From a virus: a stretch of 64,000 nt of DNA. Within the stretch, counting starts at the first letter, position 1. Each line of letters begins with the position of its first letter. The translations under genes were made by a program, and so were the position numbers. This document shows, piece after piece, positions 16,892 to 25,427 of the stretch. The notes beneath the pieces were generated by a model. That model saw only the letters and a list, made by a program, of their open reading frames with translations. It made no database searches and was not told the DNA's origin. The stretch spans positions 17,197 to 81,196 of the IMG/VR virus record IMGVR_UViG_3300008108_000181. One strand, 5' to 3'.

Positions 16892-18610
16892 TTATATTAT
16901 CTTTTTTCGAACTATATAATTGTGTAATACTAAAGTATCCATTTCACAATTCAAAAATGTTTTAACTGCAGTTTCTGGGTCTAACACCATAGTTTGATCT
17001 TTTAAGTTAAATGAAGTGTTGAGGACAATTGGATAACCATTATCTATTTCCAATTGATTTAACAATCTATACATTCGTGATTGTTGTCTATTATTCAATG
17101 TTTGAATTCTTGCAGAACCATCAATGTGAGTAATTGCTGGTAAATTCTTTCTATGTTCTTCTTTCACTTTCACTACTTGATTCATATATGGAACCAAATG
17201 TTTATAATCAAAGTACTTTAATCGTTCTTCTTCTTTTATAATTGGTGCAAATGGTCTAAACCCTTCTCTTTTTTTAATTACACGATTTACTCGTGCTTTC
17301 ATTTGTGGGTCTCTTGGATTAGCCAAAATAGAACGATTCCCAAGGGCTCGAGAACCAAATTCCATTCTCCCCTCGAACCAACCAATGACATTTCCATCAG
17401 TAATTTCTCTACTGATGATTGGAATAATTTCTGAATGATTTTTATATTCATACCAAACTTCATTTTCGTGTTTATCTAATACTTCTTTTATTTTTTCATT
17501 TGTATACGAAGGCCCCAAATAAGGATTTGTATTTACTACTCTATTTTTGTTATTTAATTGATTATACCAATAATAAAGAGCAGAACCAATAGCAGAACCA
17601 GCATCAGATGGTGCAGGTGGAATCCACAATCCCTTGAATGGTGTCATATCGGTAATCTTCCCATTTGCAGTTCCATTGTATGCACACCCACCACTCAGAC
17701 AAACATTATTAGCAGGTCTTAATGCAATTGCACGATTTAATAATCTAAAAAAATAATGTTCGTACTCGTGTTGTAATGTTGCAGCTAAATCTTTATGGTC
17801 TTGTGTAATTTCCTCATCGGGTAATCTATTAGGGAATCCAAACAACTCTCCCAATTTCTCGTTAAACATAGATTTATCATCCCAATCATAGGTAAAATAA
17901 TCCATATTGATTTTATATCCACCATCATCGGTAGATGAAATCAAATGAGAAAATTTAGATAAATATTTTTTGTAATCACCATACGGTGCAAGACCCATTA
18001 CTTTGTATTCACCTTCATTTGGTTTGAATCCAAGAAATGCGGTAAATACTGAGTATAACATTCCTAAAGAATGTGGGAACTCTACACTTTGAAGTTTAAT
18101 TATTCTATTCTCTTCACCATAAGCAATTACGGTAGTTTCCCACTCACCTACCCCATCTACCGAAACAATCATTGCTCTCTCGTAGGGTGATGTATAGAAT
18201 GAATATGCTAAATGTGAGAGGTGGTGTTCGGTGTGAAACAATTCTGAATTAGGAAATAATTTCTTAATCTTTTTTTCTACCTTTTTGTATTCTTGTTTAT
18301 TATTGTAGATAATTTTTTGTCTATTAATTTCATTAACGAACCCACCACGTTTTGTAGATTTTTCAATTCTATCAATTTTCAATTCGGGTAGTTCATAAAA
18401 AGTAACTACATTAATATCGTTAGGAGTAATTCCTTCGTTTTCTAATAACCAAGTTATAGTATTAATTGGAAATGAAGAATCATGCTTTATACCAGTAAAT
18501 CTTTCCTCTTCAACTGCACCTACAACCTCACCATTTTTAATGAGAGCAGCAGCAGAATCATGATAACCAGAACTTATTCCTAAAATATAAAAATTATTCA
18601 CTTTCATCAA
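16892..18610 (-). CDS. Carbamoyltransferase, NodU/CmcH/TobZ family
   Basis: A 572-aa protein. The N-terminal YrdC/Kae1-like half starts ILGISSGYHDSAAALIKNGEVVGAVEEERFTG and contains HTEHHLSHLAYSFYTSP, providing metal-binding histidines, and later LSGGCAYNGTANGKI. The C-terminal domain has GWFEGRMEFGSRALGNRSILA. These enzymes transfer a carbamoyl group from carbamoyl phosphate via carbamoyl-AMP to a hydroxyl, usually on a sugar or small molecule. Phage copies are known, including in T4-like marine phages, with substrates mostly unknown. The start overlaps the stop of the sigma-factor gene by 17 bases. It could modify a virion glycan or DNA base; no evidence decides. Confidence 0.92.
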   Translation of the reverse strand: MMKVNNFYILGISSGYHDSAAALIKNGEVVGAVEEERFTGIKHDSSFPINTITWLLENEGITPNDINVVTFYELPELKIDRIEKSTKRGGFVNEINRQKIIYNNKQEYKKVEKKIKKLFPNSELFHTEHHLSHLAYSFYTSPYERAMIVSVDGVGEWETTVIAYGEENRIIKLQSVEFPHSLGMLYSVFTAFLGFKPNEGEYKVMGLAPYGDYKKYLSKFSHLISSTDDGGYKINMDYFTYDWDDKSMFNEKLGELFGFPNRLPDEEITQDHKDLAATLQHEYEHYFFRLLNRAIALRPANNVCLSGGCAYNGTANGKITDMTPFKGLWIPPAPSDAGSAIGSALYYWYNQLNNKNRVVNTNPYLGPSYTNEKIKEVLDKHENEVWYEYKNHSEIIPIISREITDGNVIGWFEGRMEFGSRALGNRSILANPRDPQMKARVNRVIKKREGFRPFAPIIKEEERLKYFDYKHLVPYMNQVVKVKEEHRKNLPAITHIDGSARIQTLNNRQQSRMYRLLNQLEIDNGYPIVLNTSFNLKDQTMVLDPETAVKTFLNCEMDTLVLHNYIVRKKII

Positions 18611-19358
18611 ATATATCGTCTTCGAATTCTATATTAGATACATCAATCCAAAATGGTTTTTCTTTTACTGAAAATTCTCCATTTTCTAAATACTCATTTA
18701 ACATTTTTTTCTGATGTTGTTTCATTACATTTACCACTTTGGTAATATAATGTGTTTTACAATCAGTCATTTCTCTAATAAGTAGATAAAGATGTTTTTT
18801 ATTAAAATTTTCTATATACTGACTTCTACGAAACAATTCTAATACTGCATCTGCTATTTGAATATCTCTTTTCTTATTAAAGACAGTAGCAAGATGTTTA
18901 TCCCAATACTCTAACATTATCTCATTAAACTCTCTAAACTCACCTGCCTCTTCAGTTTCATAAAAATCATTTTCGGGATTCCAACTCTCAGGCATTTCTG
19001 ATACAAGAGCGTTTTGTTTCCATCTTTTAAAATTACCATTGTTTTTTAAGATAAGATGATTCTTTGCAATAATACTAAAATAAGAAAATGCCCTACCTTT
19101 GTTTTCTTTATACATATGTATTTTTTCAATCATAGTAGATACAACCTCTGCCTGAATATCTTTTTTAGGTGAATCAAAGTATGAAAACTTAAATGTATTA
19201 AGAACATTTTCTGCTAACTTTTCAAACGGATATTTAATTCTTTCTTCATAGATTCTTGACCGTTTGATTGGGTCTTTTGTTTTATTGTATTCTACTATTG
19301 CATCTTGTGCAGGAGTACCAAAATAAATTTTATCTTTTGGTTTTCTTTGTTTCATCAT
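18594..19358 (-). CDS. Late-transcription sigma factor, T4 gp55-like
   Basis: A 254-aa protein. The centre, IQAEVVSTMIEKIHMYKENKGRAFSYFSIIAKNHLILKNN (residues ~69-108), matches the sigma region 2-like core of gp55-type late sigma factors of T4-like phages, in which an N-K-x-x-x-A-F-S-Y-F motif is prominent. Gp55 replaces the host sigma factor and reads a simple -10-only promoter. The repeated TATATTTATA boxes in this window are good candidates for its target. The C-terminal part lacks an obvious region 4. Other members of the late system (gp33 coactivator, gp45 clamp) are not recognised here. One base separates the stop of the small membrane protein gene upstream. Confidence 0.82.
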   Translation of the reverse strand: MMKQRKPKDKIYFGTPAQDAIVEYNKTKDPIKRSRIYEERIKYPFEKLAENVLNTFKFSYFDSPKKDIQAEVVSTMIEKIHMYKENKGRAFSYFSIIAKNHLILKNNGNFKRWKQNALVSEMPESWNPENDFYETEEAGEFREFNEIMLEYWDKHLATVFNKKRDIQIADAVLELFRRSQYIENFNKKHLYLLIREMTDCKTHYITKVVNVMKQHQKKMLNEYLENGEFSVKEKPFWIDVSNIEFEDDIFDESE

Positions 19359-19359
19359 A

Positions 19360-19623
19360 TTATAATTCTTGATTTAGATCTTCGATAATGTTTTTTAGTT
19401 GCTCGAACGTGGCACCAACCTCATCATCTTTTTCAAAAACTTCTCGGTTATCAATATCTCTCATTTGTTGTAATGTAGTTTCAATTTTAATACGAGTTCC
19501 TTCCACAACATCGGTTAGAGTATCTTCAAGTTCTTCGTTTTGTTTGATAAGGTTTCTTAAACCAATTCCCAAAACAATATTAAGTATAGCTAATAAAACA
19601 AGGAGTGTATAAACTAATTCCAT
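19360..19623 (-). CDS. Small membrane-anchored coiled-coil protein
   Basis: An 87-aa protein with an N-terminal membrane segment (residues ~3-23, VYTLLVLLAILNIVLGIGL) and a following acidic coiled coil. It lies one base upstream of the gp55-like gene and three bases downstream of the 125-aa gene. No family recognised. Its position beside the sigma factor is suggestive but not evidence of a transcription role. Confidence 0.6.
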   Translation of the reverse strand: MELVYTLLVLLAILNIVLGIGLRNLIKQNEELEDTLTDVVEGTRIKIETTLQQMRDIDNREVFEKDDEVGATFEQLKNIIEDLNQEL

Positions 19624-19626
19624 AAA

Positions 19627-20004
19627 TTAAATTGTTTTGATAGAAGATTTGATATTTTGAAGTAATTGTAACTCATTCTGAAATACTTTCTTTTCAAATT
19701 CTTCTCTATCTTTTTCAATATAATTCCTCACAACATTAATAACATAATCGTTAAATGGCAGTGGGGATTGCGCAACATAGGTAAATTTGTGATTAGTGAT
19801 TGTCACCGAAGTATCTCCAACTTTTACATAGTATCCCAATCGTTTGTTAGAGATATAATACTTACCACTAATTGGAGCAGTGATACATTCAGTATCTTCA
19901 TCATCAAAAAGTAATCCAATAATATCAATTACTAATTGTTCGTGTTCTTGTGGTTTAAATGATGGGATAATTTTTTCTTTAAATTTGGTAAATAAGGATT
20001 TCAT
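19627..20004 (-). CDS. Hypothetical protein, 125 aa
   Basis: A soluble alpha/beta protein starting MKSLFTKFKEKIIPSFKPQEHEQLVIDIIG and ending with a charged helix EKDREEFEKKVFQNELQLLQNI. No signal peptide or cysteine motif. It lies between the glucosaminidase and the small membrane protein in a compact operon reading towards the sigma factor. I do not recognise the family. Confidence 0.6.
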   Translation of the reverse strand: MKSLFTKFKEKIIPSFKPQEHEQLVIDIIGLLFDDEDTECITAPISGKYYISNKRLGYYVKVGDTSVTITNHKFTYVAQSPLPFNDYVINVVRNYIEKDREEFEKKVFQNELQLLQNIKSSIKTI

Positions 20005-20010
20005 AACTTT

Positions 20011-20571
20011 TTAGAATTTAGATTTAAGATTTTGATTTTGAATAATTTCTTGTAGTTTTAAAATGTAATTAGGGTCTTCTGCATACGAAGATGAGAGATA
20101 TGAAAAATAATCACTCTCACTTTTTAATTTATGAAGATATGTTGATGAATACAATGCATAATCATATACCGATTCTGTCCAAGTATCATAATACGCATGA
20201 CCGTGTTGTGTTCCACCTGCAGTATTAATTCGTGTCACTGCTTGTTTCATTCCAAAAAGGTTGTTGTTCTCATTAAACATTTTGGATGTAAAATGTGCAG
20301 TTTCCAATTTGGCCTGAGCTAATACGATGTGTGGGAATTTGAAATTTAACTCTTTGATTTTAGAAATCAATTTTTCTTCGGAGAACTCATTTTGTTTTGC
20401 AAAAATTAATTCAACCTCCCTTTCAGTTAAATCACCATTTTTGTAATTATTGATTTGTGAAATGGCACCGATTGAAACGAGTACCGAAACTACAAATGTA
20501 AATTTAAATAAATGGTTTGAGAATTTAATTTTTCTAAAATCTCTTGTTTTTTTGTCATAAATGTAAATCAT
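20011..20571 (-). CDS. Membrane-anchored glucosaminidase (GH73/FlgJ-type), probable endolysin
   Basis: A 186-aa protein. A single N-terminal membrane segment (residues ~24-43, FTFVVSVLVSIGAIS) acts as a signal anchor. The rest is a GH73 N-acetylglucosaminidase: ILAQAKLETAHFTSKMFNENNNLFGMK carries the catalytic Glu (in K-L-E-T) and the NLFGMK signature, followed by GGTQHGHAYYDTWTESVYDYALY. It cuts the glycan strand of peptidoglycan. With membrane export and its own host-type promoter, it is the best candidate for the lysis enzyme, separate from the three tail-associated hydrolases at 11.6-14.7 kb. Confidence 0.85.
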   Translation of the reverse strand: MIYIYDKKTRDFRKIKFSNHLFKFTFVVSVLVSIGAISQINNYKNGDLTEREVELIFAKQNEFSEEKLISKIKELNFKFPHIVLAQAKLETAHFTSKMFNENNNLFGMKQAVTRINTAGGTQHGHAYYDTWTESVYDYALYSSTYLHKLKSESDYFSYLSSSYAEDPNYILKLQEIIQNQNLKSKF

Positions 20572-20594
20572 AATAGTTTAAATTTGTTACTCTA

Positions 20595-20626
20595 CAAAGA
20601 TACGAAAAAAAACCCAAACTACCAAA
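20595..20626 (-). promoter_or_regulatory. Host-type promoter upstream of the glucosaminidase
   Basis: Coding-strand TTTG (20623-20626), 20-base spacer, TATCTTTG (20595-20602): a full match to the Bacteroidota TTTG/TAnnTTTG promoter. The leader to the ATG at 20571 is about 17 bases. Confidence 0.7.
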
Positions 20627-20642
20627 TTCTAAGGTAATTTTT

Positions 20643-20900
20643 TTATGCCTCACCAATATCATTTCCCATAAACATTGTCATGGTATTCATTTTTTTGGAG
20701 GCCAAGTTCAACTCTTGGACTTGTTTATTTAGTATTGTAAGATTATTTTGAATCTTATCATTTACTTTATCTGAATCAATTACATTGGTTTCTACCAATT
20801 CATCAAAAATGGCACTTAAAGTAATTTCTAGTGTTAGAATTCTTTCAAACAAAATAGTAATCTCATCTTTCGATTGAGTTGGTTTACTTTTAGAAGTCAT
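20643..20900 (-). CDS. Hypothetical helical protein, 85 aa
   Basis: A helical protein with amphipathic segments (ITILFERILTLEITLSAIFDELVET) and no membrane segment. It overlaps the start of the preceding 86-aa gene by 11 bases, indicating coupling. No family recognised. The next gene in the direction of transcription (glucosaminidase) has its own promoter, so this gene ends a unit. Confidence 0.55.
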   Translation of the reverse strand: MTSKSKPTQSKDEITILFERILTLEITLSAIFDELVETNVIDSDKVNDKIQNNLTILNKQVQELNLASKKMNTMTMFMGNDIGEA

Positions 20901-21150
20901 AAGATGATGAATAGTTTAGTGCAGATTTTAAAAAATCTTGAAAATGGATATCGAGATCTGAATCATAAACATTTTCTCCAAATGAGTTTTTTATGGTTGA
21001 TTCGGCAAATCCAATTGCTGCAGCCAATCTCGTACAAATGATTTTGTATTCGTGAATATTGAAGTCATCGGGTATGGTTAGTTCAATTTGTGATGCTTCT
21101 CTGCAATCTTTTAACAAATCATCGGTATATTTAAATATAAGTTTTGCCAT
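20890..21150 (-). CDS. Hypothetical protein, 86 aa
   Basis: A soluble 86-aa protein (MAKLIFKYTDDLLKDCREAS at the start) between the deformylase and the 85-aa gene; overlapping and neighbouring stops make a compact operon. The central IHEYKIICTRLAAAIGFAE segment is helical. I do not recognise the family. Confidence 0.55.
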   Translation of the reverse strand: MAKLIFKYTDDLLKDCREASQIELTIPDDFNIHEYKIICTRLAAAIGFAESTIKNSFGENVYDSDLDIHFQDFLKSALNYSSSYDF

Positions 21151-21161
21151 AATAAATACAA

Positions 21162-21773
21162 TTATAGTACTTCTACTCCTTGAATTAGTTGAGCCTTTTT
21201 GTACTTCATGAACTCGGTTTCACCGTTTGGTAATTTAACCATTACCATTTCATTTCTACCATATTTCTTTGGTGCATAAAAAGTTGGATTGTATCGTCTG
21301 ATTGGGTCGGTAATCAACACACCATTCAAGTGGTCAATTTCGTGTTGTGCGCAAACACTTTCCAACAATCCCATATCATTAAAAAATTCATTACCATCTT
21401 TCCAATTACCAACTACATTATCCGGCCCGAATACAACTCTTCCCAAATTATCACATTCAATTGTGATTGATTTATGTCTAACTGTCTTTATGGGTTTTCT
21501 CATAGTTTTTGGTATGGATAAACATTGTTCTACATACGCAACTGTGTCTTGTGATGCTTCTACTATTCGTGGGTTAATCAATACAAGCGGTTCGATTACA
21601 TTAACCACACATGCCCTAACATCTAATCCGATTTGGGTTGCCGATAAGCCAATACCACCATAAGTTTTTAAACCATCAAGAAGTTTGACTGATATATCAT
21701 CAATTTGTTCTTGTGTGAATGAACTTGGTTCAATTCTTTTTTGTAATTTTGAAGGGTTTTTAATAAGTGTCAT
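21162..21773 (-). CDS. def: Peptide deformylase
   Basis: A polypeptide deformylase that removes the formyl group from the N-terminal Met of new proteins. All three metal and active-site motifs are present when counted from the chosen start: GIGLSATQIG (residues 40-49), EQCLS with Cys84 (Gly of the usual EGCLS replaced by Gln), and QHEIDH with two His ligands and catalytic Glu (143-148). A longer reading frame begins at 21830, but its first 19 codons overlap the upstream gene; the ATG at 21773 lies right after that stop and leads directly into LIKNPSK, a family-like start. Phage deformylases are common in T4-like marine phages. Confidence 0.93.
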   Translation of the reverse strand: MTLIKNPSKLQKRIEPSSFTQEQIDDISVKLLDGLKTYGGIGLSATQIGLDVRACVVNVIEPLVLINPRIVEASQDTVAYVEQCLSIPKTMRKPIKTVRHKSITIECDNLGRVVFGPDNVVGNWKDGNEFFNDMGLLESVCAQHEIDHLNGVLITDPIRRYNPTFYAPKKYGRNEMVMVKLPNGETEFMKYKKAQLIQGVEVL

Positions 21774-21774
21774 A

Positions 21775-22083
21775 TTATTTTGTTTTATGTGGGTGATATG
21801 GGTCAATAAAGGTTGATTTGTAATACTCATCAGTATATTCTACTTCAGGTGGAAAAATTGAAGATTTTGTTTTATCAACAAGAGTTCTTTCTGAAAGTGG
21901 TGAACCCAACGGCCTTTGATAAATAGTCTCACCCTTATCAGGGGATTCGTAAATAAATTTACCTTCTACTAATTTCATATATTCTTGTATTTTTTCTTGA
22001 TGTTCGTAATACAATTTCCTAACTTGTTTACCCAATTCCATATCATTTGAATACTGATTAACTAATTCGATTATTTCTTTCAT
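21775..22083 (-). CDS. Hypothetical protein, about 102 aa
   Basis: The frame is open from 22116, but the ATG at 22083 overlaps the stop of the nucleotidyltransferase by four bases (ATGA type) and is preferred, giving MKEIIELVNQYS. The first half is helical and charged, the second half Pro/Tyr-rich (SPLSERTLVDKTKSS, YHPHKTK at the end). No known domain. Its coupling to the nucleotidyltransferase upstream and the deformylase downstream indicates one operon. Confidence 0.6.
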   Translation of the reverse strand: MKEIIELVNQYSNDMELGKQVRKLYYEHQEKIQEYMKLVEGKFIYESPDKGETIYQRPLGSPLSERTLVDKTKSSIFPPEVEYTDEYYKSTFIDPYHPHKTK

Positions 22084-22556
22084 TCTGCTAAATTTAAATA
22101 TTTTTCTAATAGCCAAGATGATGATTGAACTTTATCACCAAGACCCCATACCGAATCGATTCCTAATGAATCACATACTGCATTTTCAGGAGTTGTGGTT
22201 TCAGTTCTATCTCCACCATTACCAAATGCTACAGCACCTTTTAGTAATTCTCCATTTTCTTTTATATACTTTCGTTTGGATGCGTTAATAAAATCAATCG
22301 CTGTATTATCCAAATGGTCCTTTGGATTCATAACATAAACCCAATCCACGTTTTTAAGATTACTCATTATGAATGCTCGTTCTTGTTCGTTCATGAATGA
22401 CCTTCCTTTTTTTCGTGTCAACCATGCATCGTTATTTAAACCAATCCAAACTTCATCTGCTAGTTCTTTTGCGTTGTTGATACATTCAATGTGGCCTTTA
22501 TGAACAGGGTCAAATCCACCACTAATTAAAATTACTTTATATTTTTTTTGTTCCAT
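22080..22556 (-). CDS. Cytidylyltransferase-like nucleotidyltransferase
   Basis: A 158-aa protein of the HIGH-motif nucleotidyltransferase superfamily. GGFDPVHKGHIECINNAKEL (residues 14-33) contains the nucleotide-binding HxGH signature, and VQSSSWLLEKYL near the end occupies the place of the ISSTxIR motif, here with the Arg missing. Relatives (TagD, RfaE C-terminal domain, CoaD) join a nucleotide to a phosphorylated sugar, alcohol or cofactor. It precedes a WavE-like glycosyltransferase gene in the same region, so activation of a sugar for a surface or virion glycan is possible. Confidence 0.82.
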   Translation of the reverse strand: MEQKKYKVILISGGFDPVHKGHIECINNAKELADEVWIGLNNDAWLTRKKGRSFMNEQERAFIMSNLKNVDWVYVMNPKDHLDNTAIDFINASKRKYIKENGELLKGAVAFGNGGDRTETTTPENAVCDSLGIDSVWGLGDKVQSSSWLLEKYLNLAE

Positions 22557-22561
22557 AAGTG

Positions 22562-22593
22562 TAAAGATACGAAATTATTTTTAATTAAACAAG
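22562..22593 (-). promoter_or_regulatory. Host-type promoter, nearly leaderless
   Basis: Coding-strand CTTG (22590-22593), 20-base spacer, TATCTTTA (22562-22569). The box ends only five bases before the ATG at 22556, so the transcript would be almost leaderless. The -7 box deviates at its last base. Confidence 0.5.
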
Positions 22594-22595
22594 TT

Positions 22596-23333
22596 TTATG
22601 TAAAATTACTAATGTGTAATTTATAATTTGGTTGAGCTTCGTTGTGAATTTGTATATATCGTTTGGCATATTTTGAACTTCTATCTTGAGTTATTAATTT
22701 GATAGAATTATCATTTAGTGCAGCTGCAAAATTTCGATGCCATTCACGAATTAAAAATGTTTTAAGTTTTAAAGTTTTCCAATTAAAATTATTTTCTATT
22801 ATTTTATTTCCAATAGGAATGTGTGATGCTGGGTCATTATTATCTTTAAATAAATTTACAAATCGTTTTACTGTTTTAAAATCACCACCCATGTAATAAT
22901 CATTAATCCAAAATTCATCAATTTTAGCAGGACCACCTGTCTGAACATAAAGAGTATCAGGATTCCACTCTTGAGTTAGTATTGTATGCCAATCACTTAC
23001 CATATCACAACGATGTAAAAATACTTTATCATATTTTTCTTCATCAGTTACGGAGTTAATACCTGTAATCCAATGATGGTACATCTTTTTTGAGTTATGA
23101 ATATGTTTCTCACCAAAATAAATGTAATCATTTAATAATAATTTAATATTTGGTACTAATTTATAAACTAAATCAATTTCTTTTTGAGATAACTGAAAGT
23201 TTCTTCCATGAGTTTTTAAAATTTTCCAAGTTGAAAAAATAACATCAACTTTATCTAAATCAAATAATTGTTGTGGAATTACGGGAAATGTTCTAAATTC
23301 CCCAAAAAAAATAAAAAGATTTTTTTTTTCCAT
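22596..23333 (-). CDS. WavE-like glycosyltransferase
   Basis: A 245-aa protein. FGEFRTFPVIPQQLFDLDKVDVIFSTW at the start, YDKVFLHRCDMVSDW (residues ~100-115) and INDYYMGGDFKTVKRFVNLF (~145-165) follow the layout of WavE-type LPS glycosyltransferases, with a RxD pair in place of a DxD motif. WavE-like enzymes build lipopolysaccharide core in Vibrio, and phage homologues occur in large marine phages. It might alter host surface glycans or decorate the virion. The start ATG follows an A-rich leader; the neighbouring nucleotidyltransferase has its own promoter. Confidence 0.7.
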   Translation of the reverse strand: MEKKNLFIFFGEFRTFPVIPQQLFDLDKVDVIFSTWKILKTHGRNFQLSQKEIDLVYKLVPNIKLLLNDYIYFGEKHIHNSKKMYHHWITGINSVTDEEKYDKVFLHRCDMVSDWHTILTQEWNPDTLYVQTGGPAKIDEFWINDYYMGGDFKTVKRFVNLFKDNNDPASHIPIGNKIIENNFNWKTLKLKTFLIREWHRNFAAALNDNSIKLITQDRSSKYAKRYIQIHNEAQPNYKLHISNFT

Positions 23334-23338
23334 AAATG

Positions 23339-23467
23339 TTATTCCTTATCTAAAATTTGTTGAATATGTTGGATTCTCATCTTATCCTCAACTGATTGAA
23401 TTTTTTGAAGTTTTAATTTCATTAATTCTAATCTTAATTGTTCTTTATTGTTTTCGTGTAAGTTCAT
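23339..23467 (-). CDS. Short helical protein, 42 aa
   Basis: A 42-codon frame that begins MNLHENNKEQLRLELMKL and ends IQQILDKE. It starts three bases after the stop of the 77-aa gene and ends just before the glycosyltransferase start, filling the gap with typical phage codon use and a coiled-coil pattern. Probably a real small protein of the operon; function unknown. Confidence 0.5.
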   Translation of the reverse strand: MNLHENNKEQLRLELMKLKLQKIQSVEDKMRIQHIQQILDKE

Positions 23468-23469
23468 AT

Positions 23470-23703
23470 TTAATTTTCTTTAAAGTATGCATCGATACTA
23501 TCATTAATATCTTTATTTAGGATTTCTAATTCGAATACCAAACTTTTTAAAAACTCCTCTGACCACAATCCCCAACTTTTATTTTTATTTTCCGAATAGT
23601 AGTAGAACCCATGTACCTTTGTAAACTCACCAACAATAATTCCAGTTGATTTTAAACTTATTTCATAAGTTTGATTTTTAATTTTTTCTGTTATCTTAAG
23701 CAT
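23470..23703 (-). CDS. Hypothetical protein, 77 aa
   Basis: A small soluble protein with beta-rich N-terminal half (MLKITEKIKNQTYEISLKS) and an aromatic stretch FYYYSENKNKSWGLW. It overlaps the preceding 80-aa gene by eight bases. No family recognised; the operon continues from thymidylate synthase. Confidence 0.55.
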   Translation of the reverse strand: MLKITEKIKNQTYEISLKSTGIIVGEFTKVHGFYYYSENKNKSWGLWSEEFLKSLVFELEILNKDINDSIDAYFKEN

Positions 23704-23938
23704 TTTTTTTAATGTTTATGGTTATTCCGGCATTTCCAGTTGAAATCTCGTATGAATTATAACGATTATCATTTATCCAACCACACCTTTCAAATTTAAA
23801 TATAATCACATCCCTACCTTGAAATACTCCATGAATAGCATTAGTGGCATAATCTATATGGGGATGTATTATATGACCCATCTTCCAACTATCTACAAAT
23901 TCTGATTCTAATTCTTCAGGTAGGATGTGAATCAACAT
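23696..23938 (-). CDS. Hypothetical protein, 80 aa
   Basis: A small soluble protein beginning MLIHILPEELESEFVDSWKMG with His/Asp-rich centre (HIIHPHIDY). It follows the thymidylate synthase stop by three bases and overlaps the 77-aa gene. The clustered His and Asp could bind metal, but no known motif is present. Confidence 0.55.
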   Translation of the reverse strand: MLIHILPEELESEFVDSWKMGHIIHPHIDYATNAIHGVFQGRDVIIFKFERCGWINDNRYNSYEISTGNAGITINIKKNA

Positions 23939-23941
23939 TTT

Positions 23942-25057
23942 TTAATTACTTAAAGGTGCTTTGATTTTATCATGTGATTGATAACCTATTAACTCAAAAC
24001 AATCAGGTCTATAACTCATAATCTTTTGATCGAAAGTTTTTTCACCCAATCTTTCTTTTACCAATTGGTGTTGATACCAATTTCTTTCAGTTATTTGCAC
24101 CTTTGGTAATTTAAACGGTTCTCTACTGATTTGTTCTTTCGCTTGTTCAATGTGGTTTGAATATAGATGCACATCTCCCAAATTACCAATCAATTCATCT
24201 GGTACCATATTTACTTCCTTTGCAATAATCTCCAATAACAAACCATAGGAAGCTATGTTAAATGGTAATCCTAAAAATGTATCTACTGACCTCTGGTTCC
24301 ACATTAAAGAGATTGCTCGTTTAGGAACATTAGCATCATCACATACTTTATGCATTTCTACATCAGTATCTATTGTTTCATAACCACCTTCTTTAAGAGA
24401 ATCGTATAATCTTGTACTTCCTTTAGAACCTAACTCTGTTCTTTCTTTAGCACTCAATTCTCTTGTATAAACTTGGAATCCATAATGACAAGGAGGTAAA
24501 ACCATTTCATCCAATTGACCCACATTCCAAGCAGATACCATTAATCTTCTACTATCGGGATTTGTTTTGAGTTCGTTGATTAGATTTGTGATTTGGTCTA
24601 TTCCAATGAAGTATTCGTTACTAATTGAGTCGTGTTTTCTTTCACCCCAACTTCTCCATTGCTTACCATAGATTGGTCCTAAATCACCCCACTTCTTTGC
24701 AAACTCATTATCGGTTTTAATATTATGGATGAATTGTTCTTTAGTGAATTGGTAACCAGAGTCAAGTGAAGTCTTGGAAGCGTAGTTCTTATAAGCATCA
24801 CCATCCCAAATGTGACAATCGTAATCCAATAAAAACTTAATGTTTGTACTACCTCTCAAAAACCATAGGAGTTCTGCCACCATAACATTCCACGCCATTT
24901 TCTTTGTGGTTAATAATGGGAATCCTTGTGACATTCGGTGACGGATTTGTCTACCAAATACTGAAATAGTTCCAGTACCTGTCCTATCCTTTTTCTCCAC
25001 ACCGTTATCAAGAATATCTTGTAGTAAGTCTTGGTATTTTGTATCTAATCTATTCAT
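23942..25057 (-). CDS. thyA: Thymidylate synthase ThyA
   Basis: A 371-aa enzyme that methylates dUMP to dTMP using methylene-tetrahydrofolate. The N-terminus KKDRTGTGTISVFGRQIRH and ELLWFLRGSTN, the nucleophile Cys190 in LPPCHYGFQVY preceded by DSRRLMVSAWNVGQLDEM, and SVDTFLGLPFNIASYGLL are all present. It is longer than the usual ~264-aa enzyme because of insertions around residues 90-160 and a Lys/Gly-rich one at ~200-245 just after the catalytic loop. Together with the dCMP deaminase at 44.1 kb and the deoxynucleotidase at 31.9 kb it supports dTTP supply for an AT-rich genome. Confidence 0.95.
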   Translation of the reverse strand: MNRLDTKYQDLLQDILDNGVEKKDRTGTGTISVFGRQIRHRMSQGFPLLTTKKMAWNVMVAELLWFLRGSTNIKFLLDYDCHIWDGDAYKNYASKTSLDSGYQFTKEQFIHNIKTDNEFAKKWGDLGPIYGKQWRSWGERKHDSISNEYFIGIDQITNLINELKTNPDSRRLMVSAWNVGQLDEMVLPPCHYGFQVYTRELSAKERTELGSKGSTRLYDSLKEGGYETIDTDVEMHKVCDDANVPKRAISLMWNQRSVDTFLGLPFNIASYGLLLEIIAKEVNMVPDELIGNLGDVHLYSNHIEQAKEQISREPFKLPKVQITERNWYQHQLVKERLGEKTFDQKIMSYRPDCFELIGYQSHDKIKAPLSN

Positions 25058-25063
25058 ATAATA

Positions 25064-25423
25064 TTAATTTGTAAATCCATGAGAAGTTGGTTTTCCATTT
25101 TCATCAACCAATACAAATACAATTTTATCTATTCGGATAATACTTTGTTTAGTATCTTTGTTTCGTACTTCACAAGCAATGGTTATTGAAGTTTTACCAA
25201 AATTAACTAATTCACATCCGATTTCGATTATATCACCAAGTTTAGCAGATGCAACAAAGTTCACCTCACTCATTGCTTTGGTGACAATACTTCTACTACC
25301 TAATTGACAAATGCAAAAGATTGCAGCTTCTTCATCAATCCATTTTAGGAGTTGACCACCAAAGAGTGTACCTCTTGCATTTAAATCTTCGTACTTAACT
25401 AATTTTCGTGTTCTAAAATTCAT
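25064..25423 (-). CDS. Acyl-CoA thioesterase, hotdog fold (YciA-like)
   Basis: A 119-aa hotdog-fold thioesterase. ARGTLFGGQLLKWIDEEAAIFC (residues ~16-37) is the family signature with the G-x-x-F-G-G turn and the Asp of the active site, followed by VNFVASAKLGDIIEIGCELVNFGKTSI. It should hydrolyse acyl-CoA or similar thioesters. A thioesterase of this type is an unusual phage gene. The promoter box upstream ends four bases from the ATG, which implies a leaderless transcript. It follows a small hypothetical gene and precedes thymidylate synthase by six bases. Confidence 0.88.
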   Translation of the reverse strand: MNFRTRKLVKYEDLNARGTLFGGQLLKWIDEEAAIFCICQLGSRSIVTKAMSEVNFVASAKLGDIIEIGCELVNFGKTSITIACEVRNKDTKQSIIRIDKIVFVLVDENGKPTSHGFTN

Positions 25424-25427
25424 TTTA